The notes beneath the pieces were generated by a model. It saw nothing but the letters and a program-made list of their open reading frames with translations, had not been told where the DNA came from and ran no database searches. Source: an uncultured Lachnospiraceae bacterium (GTDB taxonomy: Bacteria; Bacillota_A; Clostridia; Lachnospirales; Lachnospiraceae). Taken from it: DNA of 5,778 nt. This document shows, piece by piece, positions 1 to 5,778 of the stretch. How positions within the stretch are numbered: the stretch's first letter is position 1; the number at the start of each line of letters is the position of its first letter. The stretch is taken from assembly GCA_902787595.1 (NCBI GenBank), contig CADAHD010000158.1, forward strand, positions 1 to 5,778. The letters are read 5' to 3'. Both the position numbers and the translations under genes were made by a program.

Positions 1-3
1 ATC

Positions 4-540
4 TTACAGTAAAGCTTTTATTGTAGTTTTAAATGCGTCTGCGAATCTGTGGTGCAGATCTTCATCATATAAAGGCATGTTGTTTTCCAGCCAGCGGTAG
101 ATCAGACCTTCAAGGGCGCATTCATAAAAGCTGCATATAAAGAGGATATCGTTATCCGATACTTTCTTTCCTTCCGCTGCTTTATATACATATTCCGAAA
201 CAAAATCATGACTCAGCCTGTGTATATATGAACTGATGGTCTCACGCTGTTTTGACTGATAAACATGCATGACAGCCTTCTTATTGGCGCTTATAAAGGC
301 AACGCGTTTTTCATAATCCGTAAGCATGTCACTGCCTTCGCCTTCTTTTTTCATGAGGGTGCTTGCATTTTCAAGCAGCGCATCCAGTACGGCATAGATA
401 TCAGTGTAGTGATAATAGAAGGTGTTTCGGTTTATCCCGCATTCATCGCAGATATCCTTTACGCTGATCTTATCAAGATTCTTTTCCTCAAGAAGCTTAA
501 GCGCTGCGTTTAGTATCTTTTCTTCTGTTTCAGTATTCAT
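4..540 (-). CDS. TetR/AcrR-family transcriptional regulator (distal of two)
   Basis: A DNA-binding repressor of the TetR family, about 178 residues, acting in the cytoplasm as a probable dimer. The N-terminal 50 residues are the typical three-helix domain: the helix-turn-helix spans roughly residues 26-46 (SVKDICDECGINRNTFYYHY) and ends in the family's characteristic TFYYHY recognition-helix signature. The remainder is a helical ligand/dimer domain; its tail (EGLIYRWLENNMPLYDEDL) resembles the C-terminal domain of a common Firmicutes TetR subgroup, with a conserved G-x-x-x-x-W-L pattern. Two ATG codons lie back to back (543 and 540). The second is preferred because the AAGGAGG site is 7 bases from it and only 4 from the first. 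It follows the other TetR gene by 49 bases with no terminator or convincing promoter between, so co-transcription is likely. Ligand and target operator are unknown. The stop codon TAA is at 6-4, at the very edge of the window. Confidence 0.93.
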   Translation of the reverse strand: MNTETEEKILNAALKLLEEKNLDKISVKDICDECGINRNTFYYHYTDIYAVLDALLENASTLMKKEGEGSDMLTDYEKRVAFISANKKAVMHVYQSKQRETISSYIHRLSHDFVSEYVYKAAEGKKVSDNDILFICSFYECALEGLIYRWLENNMPLYDEDLHHRFADAFKTTIKALL

Positions 541-547
541 CATCGGG

Positions 548-554
548 CCTCCTT
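548..554 (-). promoter_or_regulatory. Ribosome binding site of the distal TetR gene
   Basis: AAGGAGG on the minus strand is a near-perfect anti-16S match. It lies 4 bases before the first ATG of an ATGATG pair and 7 bases before the second, which favours the second ATG as the start. Confidence 0.8.
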
Positions 555-589
555 ATATATAGTTCATTCTCTGTGCAGCGAAGTATTTT

Positions 590-1192
590 TTATTCTTCAT
601 ACAGTTTCATTATATTACGCGCATTCTCAAGCAGATGCGGTTTTAACTCCGTGATGGGCACGGGTACTCCGTCGGTGATGGAACCGTAGCTGGCGGAGCC
701 TATCAGTTCAAAAATAAGATACAGCATTATCTCCGGATCACGGTATTTTACTTTTGAACGTTTGAGCGCTTCATCTACCAGCGTATAAAAAGGTGTAGCC
801 GTATCATTGATATTCAATTCTCCGAATTTGAACATGCCAAAACTGAGGTTCTTTACCAGAAAACGCGTAAGGATCTTATCTGATGCAAGTATGTCTATAG
901 TTGTGGAACACAGTCTGAGCACTGTTTTTTCAAAGCTCATTTTATTATTTATGCCGCTTTCTTCCCAGGCTTTCATAAATATCTGCTCGGCCTTGTGCAT
1001 GGTGATCATGGCGCGCAGATCGTATTTGTCCTTAAAATATAAATAGAAAGTTCCTTTTGCGACCTTTGCTTTTTCTGCGATGTCGGCTATGGAAGTGTTG
1101 GAAAAACCGCGCTCCGTAAACAGCTCAAACGCAGCGCTCATCAGGCTGTTCTTTTTGATCATTTTCTTTAAAGTGTTTTTTTCTTTTTCCAT
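590..1192 (-). CDS. TetR/AcrR-family transcriptional regulator (proximal, divergent from the transporter)
   Basis: A 200-residue TetR-family repressor. The helix-turn-helix lies at about residues 34-53 (SIADIAEKAKVAKGTFYLYF), with the family signature GTFYLYFKDKYDL immediately after. A lysine-rich leader of about 15 residues precedes helix 1. Residues from about 70 on form the helical ligand-binding and dimerisation part, which does not identify a ligand. The start is well supported: AGGAGG (1206-1201 on this strand) lies 8 bases upstream of the ATG; another ATG at 1200 is out of frame. The gene is divergent from the MMPL transporter and shares its 131-base control region with two TetR-type operators. 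By the usual logic of the family it represses the transporter operon and its own gene. That assignment is inference; the second TetR encoded just downstream is an alternative or additional binder. Confidence 0.95.
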   Translation of the reverse strand: MEKEKNTLKKMIKKNSLMSAAFELFTERGFSNTSIADIAEKAKVAKGTFYLYFKDKYDLRAMITMHKAEQIFMKAWEESGINNKMSFEKTVLRLCSTTIDILASDKILTRFLVKNLSFGMFKFGELNINDTATPFYTLVDEALKRSKVKYRDPEIMLYLIFELIGSASYGSITDGVPVPITELKPHLLENARNIMKLYEE

Positions 1193-1222
1193 CTGTTCAT
1201 CCTCCTGCAGGAATGTTTTCGA

Positions 1223-1240
1223 ACACTTTTTAAAAAGTGT
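1223..1240. promoter_or_regulatory. Perfect 18-bp palindrome, possible second operator
   Basis: ACACTTTTTAAAAAGTGT is a perfect inverted repeat with no central spacer. It sits 4 bases upstream of the -35 hexamer of the rightward promoter and within the likely leader of the proximal TetR gene. It is unrelated in sequence to the TGACYGTTGGTCA operators nearby, so it may bind a different protein, such as the distal TetR, or act as an AT-rich promoter-upstream element. Its ten central A/T pairs and lack of a loop make an RNA hairpin terminator unlikely. A function is inferred only from symmetry and position. Confidence 0.45.
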
Positions 1241-1243
1241 CTA

Positions 1244-1272
1244 TTGACCGTTGGTCAGTTTTGAATTATCTT
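1244..1272 (+). promoter_or_regulatory. Probable sigma-70/sigma-A promoter for the transporter operon
   Basis: A -35 box TTGACC (1244-1249; five of six consensus bases) and a -10 box TATCTT (1267-1272; four of six) are separated by 17 bases, the optimal spacing. Transcription would begin near 1278-1280, giving a leader of about 45 bases before the transporter start. The -35 box is embedded in the first operator, so a bound repressor would block polymerase directly. A leftward promoter for the TetR genes is less clear. One candidate is TTGACC (1302-1297) with TAGGCT (1279-1274); another is GATAAT (1270-1265) with a poor -35 box. Either would overlap this promoter. Confidence 0.6.
1245..1257. 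promoter_or_regulatory. TetR-type operator, copy 1
   Basis: TGACCGTTGGTCA is a perfect 5-bp inverted repeat (TGACC/GGTCA) around a 3-base centre, the form often seen for TetR-family operators. It covers five bases of the -35 hexamer of the rightward promoter. It matches copy 2 at 12 of 13 positions in the same orientation; the centres are 44 bp apart. Confidence 0.72.
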
Positions 1273-1288
1273 TAGCCTATCACAAAAA

Positions 1289-1301
1289 TGACTGTTGGTC
1301 A
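1289..1301. promoter_or_regulatory. TetR-type operator, copy 2
   Basis: TGACTGTTGGTCA repeats copy 1 with one C-to-T change that breaks one arm pair, so it is probably the weaker site. It lies about 10 bases downstream of the predicted transporter transcription start and would act as a roadblock, or cooperate with copy 1. It also overlaps a candidate leftward -35 box (TTGACC on the minus strand, 1302-1297), fitting control of the TetR genes too. Confidence 0.7.
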
Positions 1302-1310
1302 AGATTTAGA

Positions 1311-1317
1311 AGGGAGG
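1311..1317 (+). promoter_or_regulatory. Ribosome binding site of the MMPL transporter
   Basis: AGGGAGG lies 3 bases before the first ATG of an ATGATG pair and 6 bases before the second, favouring the start at 1324. It rules out the in-frame ATG at 1288, which has no binding site in front and lies in operator 2 and the predicted leader. Confidence 0.8.
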
Positions 1318-1323
1318 TTAATG

Positions 1324-3423
1324 ATGAATAAGATTTCAAAAGGTATTGTTAAAGGAAGATACCTGATACTGATACTGGCAGTGCTGCTTATGCTGCCTTC
1401 GGCTTTTCTGTATTTTAAGACCAGAGTAAATTACGATATGCTCAGTTATCTTCCTAAAGAGATCGACACCATGAAGGGACAGGATATCATGGTAGAGGAT
1501 TTCGGAATGGGAGCATTCTCCATGGTAATAGTAGAGGGAATGCCGGATAAGGATGTGGCTGTACTTAAAGATAAACTTATGAATGTGGATCATGTTAAAG
1601 ATGTGTTATGGCAGGACAGCCTTATGGATCTTTCGATCCCGGTAGAGATGCTTCCGGATGAGCTGAATGACATCTTTAATAAAGGCGATGCAACGATGCT
1701 CTTTGTACTCTTTGATAATACATCGAGTTCGGATCCGGTGATAGCAGCCATCAGGCAGATGAGAAAGATCTGCAATGAGCAGTGCTTCATATCAGGCATG
1801 TCGGGCGTACTGGTGGATACGCAGGATCTGGCAGATTCGGAAACGCCGATATATGTAGGCATAGCCGTGATCTGTTCCGTGATAGTGCTTTCGCTGGCGA
1901 TGGATTCTTTCCTGGCGCCGTTCATTTTCCTGGCAGGCATAGGAATGGCGATCGTCTACAATATGGGAAGCAATTATTTCCTGGGTCAGGTTTCGTATGT
2001 GACCAAAGCGCTGGCAGCGGTATTACAGCTGGGCGTTACCATGGATTATTCCATTTTCCTGTGGCACAGCTACGAAGAACAGAAGCTTTGCAGTAATGAT
2101 AATAACGAAGCAATGGCAAAAGCGATATCGGCAACTTTTTCGTCGGTACTGGGTTCTTCGATAACAACCATAGCCGGTTTCATAGCCTTATGCTTCATGA
2201 GCTTTACGCTGGGATTTGATCTGGGCGTGGTAATGTCTAAAGGTGTTTTGATAGGCGTTATCTGCTGCGTGACAGTACTGCCTTCGATGATACTTATATT
2301 CGATAAGGCTTTGGAAAAGACAAAACATAAGCCTCTGATACCTGAGCTGAAAGGCCTTGGAGCATTCGTATTAAAGCATTACAAGATACTGCTGGCAGCT
2401 TATCTGATAATACTGATACCTTCGATCTACGGAAATAAAAATGTGGGAGTGTACTATAATCTGGACTCAACGCTTCCCAGAGATCTGCCAAGCATAGTGG
2501 CAAACGATAAGCTTTCGGATGAGTTTAATATGAGCACAACACATATGCTGATGCTCTCTGCAGATCTTCCGGAAAAAGAAGTAAGATCCCTGGCATCAGA
2601 GATAGAGAAAACAGACGGTGTTAAATATGCGCTGGGCTTCAATACGGTAAAGGGCGCCGGCATTCCCGAAGAAGTGATACCCGATGAGCTGAAGGAGTCC
2701 TTTATGGATGATAAGTGGCAGATACTTCTGATAGGTTCTGAATTTGAAGTGGCGTCACCTGAATCCGGCAGGCAGTGCGATCAGATATCCGCGCTGGCAA
2801 AGAGATATGACAGCAGCGCAATGCTGGTAGGCGAAGCGCCCGGAACGGAAGATCTGATAAAGACAACGGACAGCGATTTTACAAAGGTAAGCTCTGCATC
2901 GATAGGTATAGTATTTGCGATCATATTACTGGTTTTCAGATCGGTATCCATACCGGCGATACTGGTGGCTGTTATAGAAGGCGGCATATTCTTCAACATG
3001 GCCATACCTTTCTATACCGGAACGAGTCTTCCTTTTGTGGCGAGCATAGTTATAGGAACCATACAGCTGGGATCCACTGTTGATTATGCGATACTGATGA
3101 CAACAAGATATTTAAAGGAACGCAGGTCGGGACTTAACAAACATGATGCGATAAGCATTGCAGTGCAGACCTCTTCCAAGTCGATACTTGTGAGCGCCTT
3201 ATCCTTCTTTGCAGCAACATTTGGCGTAGGCCTGTATTCAAAGATAGATATGATAAGTTCTCTGTGCATACTGATGGCAAGAGGCGCAATAGTGAGTATG
3301 TTCTGCGTGATCTTTGTACTGCCCAGTTTCCTTATGATATTTGATAAGCTGATACTGGCGACCACGCTGGGAGATCATAAAGATAAAAAAGATGTTTCGT
3401 TTAAAGAAACGGTACATTGCTGA
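1324..3423 (+). CDS. MMPL/RND-superfamily transporter permease
   Basis: A polytopic inner-membrane exporter of 699 residues from the start at 1324 (700 if 1321 is used), likely driven by the proton gradient. It has the duplicated RND plan of two halves, each with one membrane helix, a large external domain and five more helices. Predicted helices are near 12-31, 176-195, 197-216, 225-249, 276-295, 303-328, then 352-369, 523-538, 542-562, 566-594, 618-638 and 645-675. External domains span about 32-175 and 371-522, and both carry an IPDEL or LPDEL motif (near 110-114 and 452-456), a trace of internal duplication. The family's proton-relay Asp-Tyr pairs are present in both halves: GVTMDYSIF (D241, Y242) and GSTVDYAIL (D587, Y588), corresponding to the pairs known from mycobacterial MmpL3. 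The length suits the compact MMPL proteins of Gram-positive bacteria. It is the first gene of an operon with the heptad-repeat lipoprotein 37 bases downstream. The substrate (drug, lipid or peptide) is not indicated. Confidence 0.95.
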   Translation: MNKISKGIVKGRYLILILAVLLMLPSAFLYFKTRVNYDMLSYLPKEIDTMKGQDIMVEDFGMGAFSMVIVEGMPDKDVAVLKDKLMNVDHVKDVLWQDSLMDLSIPVEMLPDELNDIFNKGDATMLFVLFDNTSSSDPVIAAIRQMRKICNEQCFISGMSGVLVDTQDLADSETPIYVGIAVICSVIVLSLAMDSFLAPFIFLAGIGMAIVYNMGSNYFLGQVSYVTKALAAVLQLGVTMDYSIFLWHSYEEQKLCSNDNNEAMAKAISATFSSVLGSSITTIAGFIALCFMSFTLGFDLGVVMSKGVLIGVICCVTVLPSMILIFDKALEKTKHKPLIPELKGLGAFVLKHYKILLAAYLIILIPSIYGNKNVGVYYNLDSTLPRDLPSIVANDKLSDEFNMSTTHMLMLSADLPEKEVRSLASEIEKTDGVKYALGFNTVKGAGIPEEVIPDELKESFMDDKWQILLIGSEFEVASPESGRQCDQISALAKRYDSSAMLVGEAPGTEDLIKTTDSDFTKVSSASIGIVFAIILLVFRSVSIPAILVAVIEGGIFFNMAIPFYTGTSLPFVASIVIGTIQLGSTVDYAILMTTRYLKERRSGLNKHDAISIAVQTSSKSILVSALSFFAATFGVGLYSKIDMISSLCILMARGAIVSMFCVIFVLPSFLMIFDKLILATTLGDHKDKKDVSFKETVHC

Positions 3424-3460
3424 TGTTAACAGCAGGATAAAAGAAAAGGAGGAAACAGAG

Positions 3461-5778
3461 ATGAAGAATAAAAAGTATATGGCACAGTTAATAAGCGCGG
3501 CAACTATAACATCTATGCTGGCAGGCTGCGCGGCTGCTGATAACGCGGATATTCAGGTTCAGGCAAAGGATGATGACGACATACTTATCGAGGCCATGGA
3601 GCAGGTGATACCTTCGCATTCCAGTTCGGCAGGAAAAACAGAGACGGTGTATGTCCTTATGAATGCGGATGGCGAGGAGTCTTCGGTGATTGTATCCGAG
3701 CAGCTTAAGAATAAAGACGGCAGCGCGGAAGTGACGGATTCAACCGAACTTAAAGATATCGTCAATGTAAAGGGCTACGGTGATTATACGCAAAACGACG
3801 ACGGGACCATAACATGGGATGCAGCCGGATCGGATGTTTTCTATCAGGGCAGCACGGATAAAGAACTTCCTTTAGAGGTGAATATCTCTTATGAGCTGAA
3901 CGGCGAAGCGGTGAGCGCAGAGCAGATCGCAGGAGCCGACGGACATGTAAGCATAATCCTCGATTATAAGAATAACTTAAGCGAGAGCGTTGAAGTGGAC
4001 GGTAATTCCTACGATGTATATGTGCCCTTCATGGCAGTGAGCGGATTGATGCTGCCGGAAGATCACTTCAGCAATGTCGAAGTGGAAAATGCAAAACTTA
4101 TTGATGACGGAAATGAACAGATCGTTGTTGGTATCGCTTATCCCGGACTGAGAGACAGCCTTGACTGGGACGGCGTGATAGAGCGTACCGAAAATGAAGA
4201 AACAAAAGAACGTCTTGAGGATATGAACTTCCCTGAGCAGATAAGGATAGAAGCGGATGCAACGGATTTTGAACTGGGCATGACACTTACGCTTGCAGGC
4301 TGCGATGTGTTCAGTCAGCTGGGCGCAGGCGAAGGCATAGACCTGAGCGAAGTACAGGGAAAGATGGATGAACTGAGCGACGGTTCAAAGCAGCTGGTAG
4401 ACGGATCGACAGCATTGAAGGACGGAACGGCTGCATTAAAAGACGGAACTGCAGAATTATATGACGGTACAAAGCAGTTATTTGACGGCACGCAGCAGCT
4501 GGCAGACGGAACCGGTAAGCTTAAGGATGGCGCGGGAGCTTTAAGCGACGGAAGCGCAAAGCTTTATAACGGCACCGCCGAATTAAAGGATGGAAGCGCA
4601 AAGCTTTATGACGGCGCAGGCACACTGAGCGACGGAACATCGGCTCTGTATAACGGTGCGGCTAGTCTGTGCGACGGCATTAAGGATTACACGGCAGGCG
4701 TGGCAAGTGTATATGACGGCGCAGTTAAACTGAGTGAAGGCGCAAAGAGCGCAAAGGACGGAGCAGACCAACTGCAGGCAGGATTCAGGGATAATGCCAT
4801 AGTAGAGAATGCAAACGCTCTGGCAGACGGAGCATCGAACCTTAGCGACGGCATAAGCAGACTCAGCGAAGGAATGAATGCACAGCTTACTGAGAGCGTG
4901 CAGCAGATGAGCAGCGCGGTTCAGCTGCTGGATGGCGCGGCATCATGGATGAGCAGTCTTATGAGCGCGATAGATCAGAACGGAGCTGTTCCTGCCGAAT
5001 ATCTTGCAATACCCGAAGCTCTTGCAGCAAATACGGAAAGCCTTAAAGCGATCTGCGGCTATTCTGCAGAAGATTGCAGGGATGCTCTGGCAGCATATAA
5101 CAGCGCTCACTATGCAGTTGTAAGCGGCGCGTCAACAGATGCGGCTGCGCTGGCAGGGGCACAGTCAAAGCTTGCATCCATTATCGGTATAATGAGCGGT
5201 GAGTCGGCGATATATTCACAGATGACAGAAAGCATGCAGCAGCTGGGCAGCGGCTTATCAGACGGCATAGGTCAGTTAAAGAACGGCGCGGATCAGTTAA
5301 GCGGCGGAAATGCAGCGCTTGCAGGCGGACTTAAGAGCATAAGCGATGGCATAAGCGCTCTTGACGGCGGTCTGGCAAGCCTTTCGGAAGGCGCAGACAG
5401 TCTTCAGGCAGGAACCAAAAAGCTTGCAGACAATAATGATAAGCTTAACAGCGGGGCATCCGGAGTAAAAGAAGGCGTACAGAAATTAAACAGCGGCGCA
5501 GCTGAACTTAAGAACGGCATAAAGACTTTAAACGAGGGCGCAGGCTCATTGTACGAGGGCGCAGGCACATTAAATAACGGCGTGACAGATCTGCTGAACG
5601 GAGCTGTAGAACTTGATAACGGCGCACGCAGCCTTGATGACGGAGTGGGCAGGTTATACAGCGGCGCAGGAAAACTGAACGACGGAGCAGCCACTCTGGA
5701 TGACGGCGCAAATGAACTTATGAACGGCATGGTCAAGTTCGACGAGGAAGGCATCAGCAAAATATCACAGCTGCTGGG
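3461..5778 (+). CDS. Large lipoprotein with two xxxLxxG heptad-repeat arrays (YhgE-like repeats), 3' end outside window
   Basis: An exported protein of more than 772 residues, with no stop before the window edge. It starts at ATG 3461, 8 bases after AAGGAGG (3446-3452). The first 23 residues form a lipoprotein signal peptide: basic KNKK, hydrophobic core, then lipobox LAGC with the lipid-bearing Cys at 23. An acidic linker (DDDD, 37-40) leads to a non-repetitive domain at about 60-300, containing ETVYVLMNADG, GTITWDAAGSDVFYQGSTDKELP and an AYPGL segment. It resembles the N-terminal domain of heptad-repeat exported proteins I recall from gut Clostridia (COG1511/YhgE-like; recalled, not searched). 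Residues 305-474 and 599-759 are L-x-D/N-G-x-x-x heptads, probably helical, split by a 124-residue spacer with cysteines 532 and 539. YhgE/Pip proteins share such repeats but have N- and C-terminal membrane helices; this one begins with a lipobox instead. Sharing an operon with the MMPL gene, it is probably that transporter's extracytoplasmic partner. A C-terminal membrane helix may lie beyond the window. Confidence 0.92.
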   Translation, partial: MKNKKYMAQLISAATITSMLAGCAAADNADIQVQAKDDDDILIEAMEQVIPSHSSSAGKTETVYVLMNADGEESSVIVSEQLKNKDGSAEVTDSTELKDIVNVKGYGDYTQNDDGTITWDAAGSDVFYQGSTDKELPLEVNISYELNGEAVSAEQIAGADGHVSIILDYKNNLSESVEVDGNSYDVYVPFMAVSGLMLPEDHFSNVEVENAKLIDDGNEQIVVGIAYPGLRDSLDWDGVIERTENEETKERLEDMNFPEQIRIEADATDFELGMTLTLAGCDVFSQLGAGEGIDLSEVQGKMDELSDGSKQLVDGSTALKDGTAALKDGTAELYDGTKQLFDGTQQLADGTGKLKDGAGALSDGSAKLYNGTAELKDGSAKLYDGAGTLSDGTSALYNGAASLCDGIKDYTAGVASVYDGAVKLSEGAKSAKDGADQLQAGFRDNAIVENANALADGASNLSDGISRLSEGMNAQLTESVQQMSSAVQLLDGAASWMSSLMSAIDQNGAVPAEYLAIPEALAANTESLKAICGYSAEDCRDALAAYNSAHYAVVSGASTDAAALAGAQSKLASIIGIMSGESAIYSQMTESMQQLGSGLSDGIGQLKNGADQLSGGNAALAGGLKSISDGISALDGGLASLSEGADSLQAGTKKLADNNDKLNSGASGVKEGVQKLNSGAAELKNGIKTLNEGAGSLYEGAGTLNNGVTDLLNGAVELDNGARSLDDGVGRLYSGAGKLNDGAATLDDGANELMNGMVKFDEEGISKISQLL
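4373..4882 (+). repeat. Heptad array 1 (23 units, L-x-D-G-x-x-x)
   Basis: Coding repeat with a 21-base period, residues 305-474 of the lipoprotein. Twenty uninterrupted heptads (305-444) run from LSDGSKQ to LQAGFRD. A 9-residue phase slip (NAIVENANA) follows, then three more heptads. By eye, position 1 is Leu in 20 of 23 units, position 3 is Asp in 17, and position 4 is Gly in all 23. The pattern matches the xxxLxxG heptad family known from YhgE-type proteins. Confidence 0.9.
4550..4609 (+). repeat. 18-base direct repeat, 42 bases apart, inside array 1
   Basis: The same 18 bases (GGAAGCGCAAAGCTTTAT) occur at 4550-4567 and 4592-4609, exactly two heptads apart and in frame. Synonymous positions are identical too, pointing to a recent two-heptad duplication or gene conversion rather than protein-level selection alone. 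Confidence 0.85.
5255..5737 (+). repeat. Heptad array 2 (23 units, L-x-x-G-x-x-x)
   Basis: Residues 599-759 of the lipoprotein, 23 uninterrupted heptads from LSDGIGQ to LMNGMVK. Leu is at position 1 in 21 units and Gly at position 4 in 22 (the exception is LADNNDK). Position 3 is mixed Asn, Asp, Ser, Glu and Gly, unlike the Asp-rich array 1. A 12-base exact repeat (GAGGGCGCAGGC at 5534 and 5555) again lies one heptad apart. Confidence 0.9.

Noticed and set aside
544..589. Separate promoter for the distal TetR gene, suggested by TATATATA on the minus strand
   Set aside because: The AT stretch directly abuts the ribosome binding site, so a transcript starting from it would lack a proper leader, and no -35 box is evident.
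807..1046. Plus-strand frame opposite the proximal TetR gene
   Set aside because: It is antisense to a convincing TetR reading frame and has no domain or ribosome binding site support.
1223..1240. Rho-independent terminator
   Set aside because: The inverted repeat is AT-only at its core, has no loop and no GC-rich stem, and sits between divergent genes where no transcript should end.
1288..1320. Longer transporter start at ATG 1288, adding 11 or 12 residues
   Set aside because: There is no ribosome binding site before it, the extra codons coincide with operator 2, and AGGGAGG at 1311-1317 points to the ATG pair at 1321/1324.
1590..2096. Open frames on both strands inside the transporter (minus 1590-1940, plus 1782-2096)
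   Set aside because: They overlap a clearly conserved MMPL frame, and their products show no recognisable domain.
4373..4882. RTX calcium-binding repeats, suggested by many D-G pairs
   Set aside because: RTX units are nonapeptides of GGxGxDxxx type. These are heptads with a conserved Leu, matching the xxxLxxG pattern instead.
4373..5737. CRISPR array or non-coding tandem repeat
   Set aside because: The 21-base periodicity is imperfect at the DNA level, continuous with an open frame, and explained by protein heptads; there are no identical repeats with unique spacers.
5404..5760. Minus-strand open frame of 118 codons with a Pro/Ser/Ala-rich periodic product
   Set aside because: It is the antisense reading of the 21-base heptad repeat; its periodicity comes wholly from the plus-strand coding array. 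The minus-strand frames at 5508-5711 and 4583-4771 are shadows of the same kind.

Overview
The window looks like a chromosomal segment from a low-to-mid GC Bacillota, most likely class Clostridia and perhaps Lachnospiraceae. This is inferred from strong AGGAGG-type ribosome binding sites, heavy use of ATA, AGA and GGA codons, and resemblance of the last gene's N-terminal domain to exported proteins I recall from gut Clostridia. No gene for placing it taxonomically is present, so the placement is tentative.

Layout: two TetR-family repressor genes lie on the minus strand (540 down to 4, and 1192 down to 590), in tandem, 49 bases apart, with no terminator between them. They are transcribed away from a 131-base control region (1193-1323). 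That region holds two nearly identical 13-bp TetR-type operators, a probable sigma-70 promoter overlapping the first operator, and a separate perfect 18-bp palindrome. Rightward on the plus strand are an MMPL/RND-type transporter of about 699 residues (1324-3423) and, 37 bases later, a very large lipoprotein open at the right edge (3461 to beyond 5778). Its visible part has a lipobox signal peptide, a non-repetitive extracellular domain, and two long arrays of xxxLxxG heptads (23 each) separated by a 124-residue spacer.

Working model: this is a self-contained, ligand-inducible export cassette. At least one TetR protein represses the divergent promoter region through the paired operators. When it is released, the proton-driven membrane transporter and its secreted, lipid-anchored heptad-repeat partner are made together from one transcript. 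If helical, the arrays would be long enough to cross much of a thick Gram-positive wall, suggesting a structural or conduit role outside the membrane. The substrate cannot be read from the sequence.

There is no RNA gene, insertion sequence, CRISPR array or origin, and no gene-free stretch over 300 bases. The least ordinary parts are the double-array lipoprotein and the three-palindrome control region with two TetR genes.
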